From Flavobacteriales bacterium (GTDB lineage Bacteria > Bacteroidota > Bacteroidia > Flavobacteriales_F > PHOS-HE28), in assembly GCA_030584065.1 (NCBI GenBank), contig CP129489.1, forward strand, positions 3,574,235-3,638,234: a stretch of DNA of 64,000 bases. Direction: 5' to 3'. Shown piece after piece: positions 8,484-20,396 of this stretch; positions within the stretch are counted from its first letter, which is position 1; the number at the start of each line of letters is the position of its first letter. The position numbers and the translations under genes are program-made. The notes beneath the pieces were generated by a model. It ran no database searches. It worked only from the letters and a program-made list of their open reading frames with translations, and was not told where the DNA came from.

Positions 8484-9094
8484 GCCGCCTTCCACGTCCG
8501 GTGCCATCGGACCAGCGCGGAGATGGAGAGCCCCACGTAGATGATGTAGAGCGCCGCGTACCACCACATGCCGAGCAGCGCATAGAGCGCGATGGCCACG
8601 GCATCCGCCGCGATCCAGTAGGCCCAGTTCTCGAGGATCTTGCGGGCCAGCATCCATGTGGCGAGCAGGCTGAAGGCGGTGGCAAAGCCGTCCAGCCCGG
8701 TGAGCCGGGCATCGGGAAGCAGGCGGAGGGCCAGGGCAAGGCAGAGCGTGAGCAGTGCGCCAAGGGCCACGATGCCTAGATGGAAGCGCGGCTTGCGGCG
8801 GGTGATGGGCAAGGCATCTGAGCTGCTCCGGCCCCAGGTCCTCCAGCCGTAGACGCCCATGCCGACATAGAAGGCGTTGAGCGCCACTTGGGCATACACC
8901 TGTTGGTGGAGGAACAGGGCGACACCCAGCGCCGAGGCGACGATGCCGAACAGCCAGCCCACGCGCCGCTCATAGAGCATCAGCACGGTGTAAGTCAGGT
9001 TGCCCGCGGCGGCGGCGGCTTCGATAGCGGTCCAGGCCAAGGTGGTCGGGGTGGGTGAGAGCGGGTCGAGGGGGCGCGACAACCGGGTGTTCAC
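8474..9094 (-). CDS. pnuC: PnuC-family vitamin transporter
   Basis: A 206-residue membrane protein with about seven hydrophobic segments and the PnuC block LENWAYWIAADAVAIALY near residues 150-170. PnuC proteins import nicotinamide riboside by facilitated diffusion and substrate trapping; the Bacteroidota relative PnuT imports thiamine. No TPP riboswitch precedes this copy. It lies 25 bases downstream of the LRR gene and shares a minus-strand operon with ribF, a cofactor gene. The NadR-like kinase at 2392-2916 is a plausible trapping enzyme. Nicotinamide riboside is favoured, but substrate specificity cannot be read from what I can see. Confidence 0.85.
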   Translation of the reverse strand: MNTRLSRPLDPLSPTPTTLAWTAIEAAAAAGNLTYTVLMLYERRVGWLFGIVASALGVALFLHQQVYAQVALNAFYVGMGVYGWRTWGRSSSDALPITRRKPRFHLGIVALGALLTLCLALALRLLPDARLTGLDGFATAFSLLATWMLARKILENWAYWIAADAVAIALYALLGMWWYAALYIIYVGLSISALVRWHRTWKAAQG

Positions 9095-9119
9095 CCCCGG
9101 CTGCAGCGTGGCAGGGGCG

Positions 9120-12331
<3,212 letters not shown>

Positions 12332-12401
12332 GCCCGTTGCACCGCCCGTAGAAAGACACCGAAACGCTCTGCATACTTTAGGCACCTAGCATTCGTCCGA
12401 G

Positions 12402-12447
12402 GTCCTTTGCCTGAGCCCGGGCGGGCGATCGGGGTCAGGCATAGGAC
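12402..12447 (+). other. Hairpin in the atpD-atpC spacer
   Basis: GTCCTTTGCCTGA at 12402-12414 and TCAGGCATAGGAC at 12435-12447 are complementary at 12 of 13 positions. The 20-base loop contains its own short GCCCG/CGGGC pairing. No T-run follows, so it does not look like a simple terminator. It could set the ratio of epsilon to beta translation or protect the transcript end (inference). Confidence 0.5.
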
Positions 12448-12472
12448 ATCAGGCAACCGTCAGCAAGCACCG

Positions 12473-12706
12473 ATGCGCGTTGAAATAATCACCCCCGACA
12501 AGGAGCTCTTCAAGGGCGAGGCCACCGGTGTCACCGTACCCGGCGTGGATGGCAGCCTGGGCTTCCTGAACAACCATGCCCCGCTGATCACGGTGCTCAA
12601 GGCCGGTGAGGTGAAAGTGAAGACCGAGAAGGGCGAGGAGTCCTTCGCCGTGAAGGGCGGCGTGGTGGAGGTGATGAACAACACCGTGCTCGTGCTGGCG
12701 GAGTAG
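12473..12706 (+). CDS. atpC: F-type ATP synthase subunit epsilon (short form)
   Basis: A 77-residue protein, MRVEIITPDKELFKGEA onward, with the epsilon N-terminal beta-sandwich motif DGSLGFLNNHAPLI. It forms part of the central stalk joining F1 to the c-ring. The C-terminal two-helix inhibitory domain of longer epsilon subunits is absent, as in many Bacteroidota, so regulation by that domain is not expected. It follows atpD after a 141-base spacer that holds a strong inverted repeat, and a terminator hairpin follows at 12733-12758. Confidence 0.9.
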   Translation: MRVEIITPDKELFKGEATGVTVPGVDGSLGFLNNHAPLITVLKAGEVKVKTEKGEESFAVKGGVVEVMNNTVLVLAE

Positions 12707-12732
12707 AGGCACGAATGAGCAAGACCACTGTG

Positions 12733-12758
12733 GAAGGGCGCCCGGAAGAGCGCCCTTC
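12733..12758 (+). terminator. Intrinsic-type terminator after atpDC
   Basis: GAAGGGCGC (12733-12741) pairs perfectly with GCGCCCTTC (12750-12758) around an 8-base loop and is followed by TATTT. It lies 26 bases after the atpC stop. Confidence 0.65.
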
Positions 12759-12891
12759 TATTTGGCCGTTGCTGGCACCACTGGCCGTATTGAGCGTTTG
12801 TGCTGATGCAGCCATCAGCCAGCACCCTGCTGGGTGGGGCTCGTTCAGCGGCTGCCGGCGGGTTCAGGACCCATGGATCTAGCTTTGCCCT

Positions 12892-13308
12892 GTGCCGAGC
12901 CAGCGCACCCCGTCAAGCAGCAGCGGAATCATCTTCTTCGACGGCGTTTGCGGCCTGTGCAACCGATTCGTTGACCGGTTGCTCCGGATTGACAGGTCCG
13001 CGCGCTTCCGTTTCGCGCCGCTGCAAGGGCCCACCGCGCAGGAGCAGCTTCCAGTCGGCCTGGCTCAAGGGCTTGAAAGCGTGGTCTACCTGCGCCGAGG
13101 CGTGGTGCTGCAGCGCTCGGCGGCGGCCATACGCATCCTCATGGACTTGGGCGGTTGGCGGCGCGGCTACGGTCTGCTGCTGCTGGTGCCAAGCTTCATC
13201 CGGGATGGAATCTATACTTGGGTGGCGCGCAACCGGTATGCCTGGTTCGGCAAGCGCGATGCGTGCCGCGTGCCGACGGAGGCGGAGCGCGGACGCTTCC
13301 TGCCCTAG
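12892..13308 (+). CDS. DCC-family thiol-disulfide oxidoreductase-like protein (DUF393)
   Basis: A 138-residue protein with the family hallmark FFDGVCGLCNRFVDRLL near residues 15-31 (D-G-x-C-x-x-C). FRFAPLQGPTAQ follows, and a hydrophobic GLLLLVPSFIRDGIY segment lies toward the end, as in other DCC proteins. The family is predicted to have a thioredoxin-like redox role, but the substrate is unknown. The only sensible start is GTG at 12892. The 3' end overlaps the convergent mlaD gene by 4 bases. It stands alone on its strand, between the atpDC terminator and the mla operon. Confidence 0.8.
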   Translation: MPSQRTPSSSSGIIFFDGVCGLCNRFVDRLLRIDRSARFRFAPLQGPTAQEQLPVGLAQGLESVVYLRRGVVLQRSAAAIRILMDLGGWRRGYGLLLLVPSFIRDGIYTWVARNRYAWFGKRDACRVPTEAERGRFLP

Positions 13309-14291
13309 GGCCGCGACCGGCCGTCGCGCTTCAGGTCCCTTTCCTTCTCCTTGAAGTACTTGCGGAAGAACCAGTTGCGCTGGAGGGCATTGAGGTTCTC
13401 ATTGAGGGTGGCGGTCCCCTTCTCCAGGTTGGCAATGGAGCGCCGCACTTCGCCGGCCACGGCGGTGTCCCGGGTGAGGGTATGCGCAAGTCCCTGCGGG
13501 TCGTTGAGGCCCGTGCTGAAACGGTCGACCTGTCCGGCTGCACGGGCCAGCGAGTCGGAGAGGACCTGGAGCTGGTGGAGCAGGCCCTTCACCTGCTCCT
13601 CCGCCACGGGGTCGCCGATCAGGGTGCCTAGGGCGCCCTTGCCGCCGCGTACATCGGCCACGAGCTCGTTCACCTGTCGGGTGGCGGCGTGGGCGGCGGC
13701 GGCGGTGGCATTGAGCTCGCCTAGAGAGCCGCGGAGCTGGTCGGCCAGGACGGTGTCCGCGAACAGATCGATTACGCTGCCCGGCCTGTTGAGCCGTTCG
13801 GCCAGCTGCCGCAGGTCGGAGGTGATGGCGGCGAGGTTGTCGTTCGTGAGGTCGAGGGTGCGCAGCATGGCATCGGTGTCGAGCGGCACCGAGGTGGGCA
13901 GGACGGCCCCCTCCGCGAGCGGTTCGCCCGGGCCATCGCCCGGCTCCAGGTTCACCAGCTTGTTGCCCATGAGGCCGTCGGAGCCGATGGTGGCCACGGC
14001 GTTGCTGCGCAGGTGCTCGACCTGATCGGCGCGGATGGCCATGTCCACGCGCACGGTGCTGTCATTGACGATGGAGAGGCGCTCCACCGTGCCCACATTG
14101 ATGCCGGCGTAGCGCACGTTGTTGCCCGGGCGCAGGCCGCCCACCTGCCTGAACTCGGCGCTCACGGTCATGGTGCTGCTGAAGAGCCCGCGCTTGCTGC
14201 CGAGCAGGTACAGGCCGACCACGAGCACCGCCGTGCCGATGAGCACGAAGAGCCCGAGGCGCGCGTTCACGTTCCCTTCCTTGGCCATCAC
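13305..14291 (-). CDS. mlaD: MlaD-family (MCE domain) lipid-transport protein
   Basis: A 328-residue protein with an N-terminal transmembrane helix (LGLFVLIGTAVLVVGLYLLG, residues about 12-31). One MCE domain follows at about 38-115, with VSAEFRQVGGLRPGNNVRYAGINVG at its start. The rest is a long helical region with low aromatic content. MCE proteins form hexamers that bind phospholipid in the periplasm and couple to the MlaE/MlaF ABC module. The start codon overlaps the mlaF stop by 4 bases. Direction of lipid transport cannot be inferred. Confidence 0.86.
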   Translation of the reverse strand: MMAKEGNVNARLGLFVLIGTAVLVVGLYLLGSKRGLFSSTMTVSAEFRQVGGLRPGNNVRYAGINVGTVERLSIVNDSTVRVDMAIRADQVEHLRSNAVATIGSDGLMGNKLVNLEPGDGPGEPLAEGAVLPTSVPLDTDAMLRTLDLTNDNLAAITSDLRQLAERLNRPGSVIDLFADTVLADQLRGSLGELNATAAAAHAATRQVNELVADVRGGKGALGTLIGDPVAEEQVKGLLHQLQVLSDSLARAAGQVDRFSTGLNDPQGLAHTLTRDTAVAGEVRRSIANLEKGTATLNENLNALQRNWFFRKYFKEKERDLKRDGRSRP

Positions 14292-15067
14292 ATGAAAATG
14301 AAGAATGAGCGCACCACGGGGTCGTTCGAGGCGCGAAGATCGTCGTAGCTGCCCTCCACGTGGTTGCGTCCTTCGTGCAGGACGATGATGCGGTTGGCGG
14401 CGAGCTTCGCCACGTTGAGGTCGTGCGAGATGATGATGGAGGAGGTGTTGTAGCTGCGCTGCAGTTGCAGGATCAGCTCAACGATCTCCTTGCCGGTGAT
14501 CGGGTCGAGGCCGGTGGTCGGCTCGTCGTAGAGCACGATCTCCGGCTTCAGGATCAGCGTGCGCGCCAGCCCGATGCGCCGCTTCATGCCGCCGCTGAGC
14601 TCGCTGGGGTAAAGGTCGCGCGTGTGCGGGAGGCCCACGGCGTTGAGCACTTCCTCAACGAGGTCGTTGGTACTGCGGGCATCGCGGGCCAGCCAATGCC
14701 TGCGGAGGGGGAACTCCAGGTTCTCCTGCACGGTCATGCTGTCGTAAAGCGCGCTGCTCTGGAACAGGAAGCCGATGCGGACGCGCAGCCTGTCGAGCTC
14801 CTCCTGCCCCAGGGCCAGCACATCCTGGCCCAGCACGCGGATGCTGCCGGCATCGGGCTGGAGCAGCCGGACGATGCATTTGATGCAGACGCTCTTGCCG
14901 CTCCCGCTCTTGCCCAGCACCATCAGGTTCTCGCCGCGCCGCAGGTCGAGGTCGAAGCCATTGAGCACCCTATTGGCGCCGAAGGCCTTCACCAGGCCGC
15001 GTACCTCCACCACGCGCTCGTCGGTGATGGCGGCTTGCGGGGCCTGGGGCACGGTCAGGGTTTCCAT
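14288..15067 (-). CDS. mlaF: MlaF-type ABC transporter ATP-binding protein
   Basis: A 259-residue ATPase with Walker A GKSGSGKS, Q-loop LFQSSALYDSMTV, signature LSGGMKRRIGLART, Walker B IVLYDEPTTGLDP and switch histidine ISHDL. The FQSSALYDSMTVQENL segment and the KRRIGLAR signature are typical of MlaF/TTG2A-type ATPases. It energises phospholipid movement between the membranes with MlaE. The start METLTVPQAP at 15067 leaves 1 base after the mlaE stop; longer versions would read into mlaE. Confidence 0.9.
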   Translation of the reverse strand: METLTVPQAPQAAITDERVVEVRGLVKAFGANRVLNGFDLDLRRGENLMVLGKSGSGKSVCIKCIVRLLQPDAGSIRVLGQDVLALGQEELDRLRVRIGFLFQSSALYDSMTVQENLEFPLRRHWLARDARSTNDLVEEVLNAVGLPHTRDLYPSELSGGMKRRIGLARTLILKPEIVLYDEPTTGLDPITGKEIVELILQLQRSYNTSSIIISHDLNVAKLAANRIIVLHEGRNHVEGSYDDLRASNDPVVRSFFIFM

Positions 15068-15068
15068 C

Positions 15069-15839
15069 TCAATTGAGGCCGAGGATGTCCGTGATCTGCA
15101 CGGCGATGAGGTCGAGGATGAAGATGAGCAGCGAGGCGGTGACCACGGCGGTGTGCGCGGCTTGCCCGACCCCCTCCGTGCCCTTCTCGGTGGCATAGCC
15201 GCGGTAGCAGCCCACGATGCCGATGGCGAAGCCGAAGAAGTAGCTCTTGATGAAGGCCGGCACGAAGTCGGAGAACTCCAGCGAATCGAAGACCTGCCGG
15301 TAGAACAGGTCCCAGCTCACGTCATCCTTGATGTTCACGCCGATCCAGGTGGCCCAGATGGCGATGGCATCGCTCAGCACCACGAGCACCGGAAGCATCA
15401 GGGTCGTGCTCCAGACCCGGGTCACGACCAGGTAGCGGAAGGGATTGGTGCCGCTCACCTCCATGGCGTCGATCTGCTCGGTCACCTTCATGCTGCCGAG
15501 CTCTGCGCCCATGCTGCTGCCGATCTTGCCCGCTCCGATGAGCGCGGTGATCACAGGGGCGATCTCGCGCACCACGCTGATGGCCACCATGGCCGGGAGC
15601 ATGCTGGCTGCCCCGAACCGCTCGAGGGTGGGCCTGCTCTGCACGGTGAGCACCAGGCCCATGATGAAGGCCGTGATGCCCACCAGGGGAAGCGAGCGGT
15701 AGCCGTTCAGGAAGCATTGGCGGAAGAGCTCGCTCCATTCAAAGCGGGCGTGGAACGCATTCGCGAAGAAGCGGCCCGCGAAGGCGGTGATGTCGCCGAC
15801 CTCCTCCAGCATGGCGCGGAGTCCCTTTACTGTGGCCAT
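15069..15839 (-). CDS. mlaE: MlaE-family ABC transporter permease
   Basis: A 256-residue permease with about five hydrophobic segments. The MlaE block is clear: VREIAPVITALIGAGKIGSS, then MKVTEQIDAMEVSGTNPFRYLV. It forms the membrane channel of the Mla-type phospholipid transporter. It is the first gene of the mlaE-mlaF-mlaD operon. MATVKGLRAMLEEVG was chosen as start because the upstream extension is rich in low-complexity residues and crosses the intergenic region toward the divergent TonB receptor gene. Confidence 0.9.
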   Translation of the reverse strand: MATVKGLRAMLEEVGDITAFAGRFFANAFHARFEWSELFRQCFLNGYRSLPLVGITAFIMGLVLTVQSRPTLERFGAASMLPAMVAISVVREIAPVITALIGAGKIGSSMGAELGSMKVTEQIDAMEVSGTNPFRYLVVTRVWSTTLMLPVLVVLSDAIAIWATWIGVNIKDDVSWDLFYRQVFDSLEFSDFVPAFIKSYFFGFAIGIVGCYRGYATEKGTEGVGQAAHTAVVTASLLIFILDLIAVQITDILGLN

Positions 15840-15953
15840 GGCCCGGTGTTCAGCGGGGGAAGATACCCCGTGAGACGGCTTCCGGTCATGATGATGGGCA
15901 CGATGGGACCCGGTGTGGGGCATTCACCCGGCCGGGTGCATTTTCGCGGCCCC

Positions 15954-17930
15954 ATGCCGTGGTCCTGCGCGCGCCGAGTGCTCCTGTCCGGGTGCATCGC
16001 CTTCGCCGGAGGGCTGCATGGCCAGGGCACGGACGCGCAGCGTCTGGACACCGTGCAGGTCACGGCTACGCGCATCACCAGCCCGCTCCCCCGCACCGCA
16101 CGCCATCTGCAGGTGCTGGATTCGCTGCGCATTGCAACCGCTCCGCGGCCGGAGGTGAGCGAACTGCTCCGCACGGCCACCTTGGTCGACGTCCGCCAGC
16201 GTGGACCGTTCGATGCACAGACCGACATCGGAATCCGTGGAGGCACCTTCGACCAGGCCCTGGTGCTCGTGGACGGCATACCCATGACCGACCCGCAGAC
16301 CGGGCACCACCTGATGAACCTGCCGCTGCTGGGCGATGCCATTGAACGGATCGAGGTGCTCTACGGCGGTGCGGCCCGCACCTTCGGCGCCAATGCCATG
16401 ACGGGCGCGATCAACGTGCTGACCCGCGCTCCGGAGGGCCGCAAGGGAAGCCTGCAGGTGGAGGGCGGGGAGTTCGGCGCCCGCCTGGTGCGGGCAGCGC
16501 AGGACATCGGAGGGGCCAAAGGCGGGGTGCGCCTCTCCGCATTCCACGGAAGGCACGCCGGCTATGTGCCCAACAGCGACATGGACCGCACCGGCGGACA
16601 CCTTTCCGCGCTGTACCGGATCCGGCGCGTGGTGGTGAAGGGCCAGCTCGCCGGGCTGCACCGGCGTTTCGGCGCCCAGAACCACTACTCGTCCACGTTC
16701 CCCGATCAGCAGGAGATCATCGGCAGCTACCTCGCGGCCGCAGAGGTGCGCAATGAGGAGGCCCCCTGGCCGTGGAGCATCAAGGCCTATGGGCGGCGCC
16801 ACGACGACCGTTTCCAGCTGTTCCGGGAGAGCGAGGGGTACTACCGCTATGCCGGTGGCTTCTTCATCCGCGGCGAGGCCGATACCGCAAGATTCGCGCC
16901 CACCCTCTTCTACACCTTCCACAACCGGCACCGCACCCAGGTTTCGGGCGCCGATGCCAGTGTGAAGCGGCGGTGGCGGGCAGGCACCACCGCCATCGGG
17001 GCGCATGCCCGGCTGGAGCGCATCCTGAGCAATGTGCTGGGCGAGCCGATGGCGCAGCCCATCGCGGCCAGGGGAGCGCGCGAGGCGTTCACGCGCCGGG
17101 CCGAGCGCCGCAACCTTGCGCTTCATCTCGACCACCGCTCGGAGCTGGGCCGCTGGGGCGTGGACGCGGGTGTGCTGCTCAACGTCAATTCGGATTTCGC
17201 GCCCGAGTGGGCGCCGGGGATCGACCTGCATCATCGGTGGTCCCAGGGGCAGGTGTCCTACGTGAACGCAGGCCGCGCCTTCCGGTTCCCGACCTGGACG
17301 GACCTCTACTACACGCGGGGCGGTGCCCAAGGGAGCAAGGACCTCCGCGCAGAGCACGCCGACCAGGTGGAGGTGGGCCATCGCATGCACGGTGCAGCGT
17401 GGAGCCTGGTGGTTTGCGCATGGCGCCGCAAGGGCATGGACCTGATCGACTGGCGGCGCCTGCCCGGCGATCCGGTGACGCGGGCCGCCAATCTCACCGT
17501 GGTGGACCTGAACGGCATCGAGATCCAGTTCGATCTCCGGCCTGGCCGCAGGAACGGCGGAGGGGGGCTGCTCTATGGCTACCAGTGGTCGGATCAGCGG
17601 TCCTTCCCCTTCGCCTCGCTCTACGTGCTCGACCACCTCGAGCATCACGCCGTGCTGTGGTGGGCTCAGCGCCTTGCTCGGCGTTGGATGTTCCGCGCGG
17701 ACCTGTCGTGGCGCACGCGTAACGGCACCTATGCCAGCTTTCCGGACGGACGGGAGCTGGCCTATCCCTCACCGCTGCGGCTCGATGTGCGCATGGATAG
17801 GAGGCTGGGACCGCTCACCGTGCATGTGGGCGTCACCAACCTCCTGGATGCGGCGCAGGTGGATCGCGGCAACGTGGCGCTGCCGGGCCGCTGGCTCACG
17901 GCAGGGGTAAGGGTGGATTGGGGCCGCTGA
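15954..17930 (+). CDS. TonB-dependent outer-membrane receptor
   Basis: A 658-residue receptor. The signal peptide is followed by a TonB-box-like stretch (LDTVQVTATRI) and a plug domain (TDIGIRGGTFDQALVLVDGIPM, then ERIEVLYGGAARTFGANAMTGAINVLT). The rest is a long 22-strand-type barrel ending in W-G-R, close to the usual aromatic C-terminus. There is no N-terminal carboxypeptidase-like domain and no SusD partner, so it is not a SusC glycan transporter. It resembles BtuB/vitamin or metal receptors. The substrate is unknown and no inner-membrane uptake system is adjacent. The following ABC pair looks like an exporter. Confidence 0.86.
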   Translation: MPWSCARRVLLSGCIAFAGGLHGQGTDAQRLDTVQVTATRITSPLPRTARHLQVLDSLRIATAPRPEVSELLRTATLVDVRQRGPFDAQTDIGIRGGTFDQALVLVDGIPMTDPQTGHHLMNLPLLGDAIERIEVLYGGAARTFGANAMTGAINVLTRAPEGRKGSLQVEGGEFGARLVRAAQDIGGAKGGVRLSAFHGRHAGYVPNSDMDRTGGHLSALYRIRRVVVKGQLAGLHRRFGAQNHYSSTFPDQQEIIGSYLAAAEVRNEEAPWPWSIKAYGRRHDDRFQLFRESEGYYRYAGGFFIRGEADTARFAPTLFYTFHNRHRTQVSGADASVKRRWRAGTTAIGAHARLERILSNVLGEPMAQPIAARGAREAFTRRAERRNLALHLDHRSELGRWGVDAGVLLNVNSDFAPEWAPGIDLHHRWSQGQVSYVNAGRAFRFPTWTDLYYTRGGAQGSKDLRAEHADQVEVGHRMHGAAWSLVVCAWRRKGMDLIDWRRLPGDPVTRAANLTVVDLNGIEIQFDLRPGRRNGGGGLLYGYQWSDQRSFPFASLYVLDHLEHHAVLWWAQRLARRWMFRADLSWRTRNGTYASFPDGRELAYPSPLRLDVRMDRRLGPLTVHVGVTNLLDAAQVDRGNVALPGRWLTAGVRVDWGR

Positions 17931-17996
17931 GGCCACCCGCTGTGACCACCGGTCCGGCCGATCCATGCGCGGCCCGGAAGCCGATGGCGCCCCGTC

Positions 17997-18004
17997 TATC
18001 TTCG
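17997..18004 (+). promoter_or_regulatory. -7 promoter element for the ABC exporter pair
   Basis: TATCTTCG ends 9 bases before the ATG at 18014, predicting an almost leaderless transcript. Confidence 0.45.
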
Positions 18005-18013
18005 CCGCCACGC

Positions 18014-18955
18014 ATGCTTGAGCTGCACGGGATCACCAAGCGCTTCGGCGCCTTCACCGCCCTCGACGGCATCACCATGGAGGTGCCTTCCGGGCAGGTC
18101 TTCGGCCTCCTCGGCCCCAACGGGGCGGGCAAGACCACGCTCATCCGCATCATCACCCGCATCACCGGCCCTGATGAGGGGCGCGTGCTGCTCGACGGGC
18201 ACGAGATGGGGCCTGATGACGTCGCGCGCATGGGCTATCTCCCCGAGGAGCGCGGGCTGTACAAGAAGATGAAGGTGGGTGAGCAGGCCCTCTACCTGGC
18301 GCAGCTCAAGGGCCTGAAGAGGGGCGATGCCGCCAGGCGCCTGAAGGCATGGTTCGAGCGATGGGAGATGACGGGCTGGTGGAACAAGAAGGTGGAGGAG
18401 CTCAGCAAGGGCATGGCGCAGAAGGTGCAGTTCATCACCACCGTGCTCCACGAGCCCCGGCTGCTCATCCTCGATGAGCCCTTCAGCGGCTTCGACCCCA
18501 TCAACGCCGAGCTGATCCGCAGCGAGATCCTCCGCCTGCGCGATGCAGGCGTCACCGTGATGCTGAGCACCCACAGCATGCCGAGCGTGGAGGAGCTGTG
18601 CGACCACATCGGCCTCATCGACAGGGCGCGCCTGATGCTGCATGGGGATGTGCGCGAGATCCGCAGGCGCTACTCCGATAGCACCTACCGGATCGAGTAC
18701 AAGGGCAGCAGGGTGGCGCTGGCCAACGCCCTGGCCTTCACCGGCGAGCTGCTCGAGGCCGAGGAGAGCGGCGAGCACAGCCGCGCGCGCATCCGGCTGG
18801 GGAAGGGCGCAAAGCTCAACGATGTGCTGCGCCAGCTCCTGCCCACGGTGGAGATCCATGGCGTGCAGGAGGAGGTGCCCCGCATGCACGACATCTTCAT
18901 CCGGGTGGTGAGCGAGCGCGATCCGGGAGCCGTTGCAAAAGGGATGACGGAATGA
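18014..18955 (+). CDS. ABC-2 exporter ATP-binding protein (NatA-like)
   Basis: A 313-residue ATPase with Walker A GPNGAGKTTLI, signature LSKGMAQKVQF, Walker B LLILDEPFSGFDP and a switch histidine in MLSTHSM. The C-terminal ~80 residues form the DUF4162 extension found in NatA-type exporters. The ATG at 18014 lies just after a -7 element. Its partner permease begins 69 bases downstream. NatAB-type systems export sodium or other cations, or drugs; the substrate is not evident here. Confidence 0.87.
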   Translation: MLELHGITKRFGAFTALDGITMEVPSGQVFGLLGPNGAGKTTLIRIITRITGPDEGRVLLDGHEMGPDDVARMGYLPEERGLYKKMKVGEQALYLAQLKGLKRGDAARRLKAWFERWEMTGWWNKKVEELSKGMAQKVQFITTVLHEPRLLILDEPFSGFDPINAELIRSEILRLRDAGVTVMLSTHSMPSVEELCDHIGLIDRARLMLHGDVREIRRRYSDSTYRIEYKGSRVALANALAFTGELLEAEESGEHSRARIRLGKGAKLNDVLRQLLPTVEIHGVQEEVPRMHDIFIRVVSERDPGAVAKGMTE

Positions 18956-19024
18956 GCCATCGCCCCTGCGGACCGCACGCCGGCCGCCCTGGCCGCGCAC
19001 ACGCTCGCATGATAACCTGCGCAC

Positions 19025-20344
19025 ATGAATAAGATCCGCCTCATCATCTGGCGCGAGTTCATCACCCGCGTGCGGAAGCCCAGCTTCCTGATCATGACGA
19101 TCCTGGGGCCCGTGCTCATCACCGGGGCGATCCTGGCCATGGCGTGGATCGGCGCTCAGGAGGCCACGGATCACCAGGTGCTGGTGGTGGACCCCGAGGG
19201 GGTGATCGGCCGCAGGCTCGAGGACGGCCGCAACGTCCGGTTCTTCCTCGATGGCCACCAGTGGACGGATTCGGCCTTCAAGGCCAGCCCCTTCACCGTG
19301 CGGATCAACCTCCTGCCCGGCGTGCTCAACGACCCGCGGGCCGATCTCTACTACAAGTCGCTGCCCAGCGAGTTCGTGATGAACCACATCCGCGGGCAGC
19401 TCGACAAGAGCATTGAGCTCGCCCGGCTCCAGCAGGCCAGCATCGATCCCGAGGCCTTCGAGCGCGTGCGACGGCCGCTCGACATCCGCAGCTTCGACAT
19501 CGAGGACGTGGACAATGAGTCCTTCGCCCAGGAGCGTGCGATGATCGGGTTCTTCTTCGGCTACTTCATGTTCATCTTCATCTTCATGTACGGTGTGCAG
19601 GTGATGCGCGGCGTGATGGAGGAGAAGCAGAACCGGATCGTCGAGGTGCTCATCAGCAGCGTGCGCCCCTTCCAGCTCATGATGGGCAAGATCGTGGGCG
19701 TGGCCATGGTCGGATTCACGCAGTTCATGCTCTGGATCGGCATCACCGTCATCATGGTGGTGGTGGGCCTGGCCCTGTTCGCCAGCTCGGGGTTCGACCC
19801 CGCCACGCTCGCGGAGAACGGCATGACCGCCCAGGTGGAGCAGCAGCTGCTGGAGCAGCAGGGCGCAGCACCCAAGGCCGTGGACAGCGACAAGGTGATG
19901 GACCTGATCGCGCAGGTGAACATCCCCCTGGTGCTGGCCGTGTTCGCCTTCTTCTTCATCGGGGGCTACCTGCTCTACAGCTCGCTGCTCGCGGCCATCG
20001 GCAGCGCCGTGGACAGCGAGACGGACACGCAGCAGTTCATGTTCCCGGTGACGCTGCCCATGATCGTGGCCATCTTCATCGCGCAGCTGGGCGTGCTCAA
20101 TCCCGAGAGCCCGGCCGTGCTCTGGGGAAGCCTTGTGCCCTTCACCGCCCCGATCGTGATGATGGTGCGGGTGGTGATGGGGACGGTGCCGGCCTGGCAG
20201 CTCTTGCTGAGCATGGCCCTGCTGGTGGCCACCTTCATCGGCAGCGTGTGGCTGGCCGGCCGCATCTACCGCACCGGCATCCTCATGTACGGCAAGAAGG
20301 TGAGCTGGAAGGAATTGGGGAGGTGGTTGATGTACAATGGCTGA
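19025..20344 (+). CDS. ABC-2 family permease (NatB-like)
   Basis: A 439-residue membrane protein starting MNKIRLIIWREFITRVRKPSF, the usual opening of NatB-like ABC-2 permeases. One hydrophobic segment is near residues 20-40. A large soluble loop of about 140 residues follows, then about six membrane segments from about 175 to 425, including GVQVMRGVMEEKQNRIVEVL just after the second helix, a hallmark of the family. It pairs with the ATPase at 18014-18955 as one transporter. It ends 52 bases before the ppx gene, with a hairpin between them. Confidence 0.87.
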   Translation: MNKIRLIIWREFITRVRKPSFLIMTILGPVLITGAILAMAWIGAQEATDHQVLVVDPEGVIGRRLEDGRNVRFFLDGHQWTDSAFKASPFTVRINLLPGVLNDPRADLYYKSLPSEFVMNHIRGQLDKSIELARLQQASIDPEAFERVRRPLDIRSFDIEDVDNESFAQERAMIGFFFGYFMFIFIFMYGVQVMRGVMEEKQNRIVEVLISSVRPFQLMMGKIVGVAMVGFTQFMLWIGITVIMVVVGLALFASSGFDPATLAENGMTAQVEQQLLEQQGAAPKAVDSDKVMDLIAQVNIPLVLAVFAFFFIGGYLLYSSLLAAIGSAVDSETDTQQFMFPVTLPMIVAIFIAQLGVLNPESPAVLWGSLVPFTAPIVMMVRVVMGTVPAWQLLLSMALLVATFIGSVWLAGRIYRTGILMYGKKVSWKELGRWLMYNG

Positions 20345-20368
20345 GGGCTGCAGGCCGGCCGACTGCAG

Positions 20369-20389
20369 CGTCGATCCACGGGATCGACG
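20369..20389 (+). other. Perfect 9-bp hairpin between the permease and ppx genes
   Basis: CGTCGATCC (20369-20377) and GGATCGACG (20381-20389) are perfectly complementary around a 3-base loop, 8 bases before the ppx ATG. A CTGCAG direct pair lies just upstream. There is no T-run, so it may modulate ppx translation instead of ending transcription. Confidence 0.4.
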
Positions 20390-20396
20390 TTGACGC

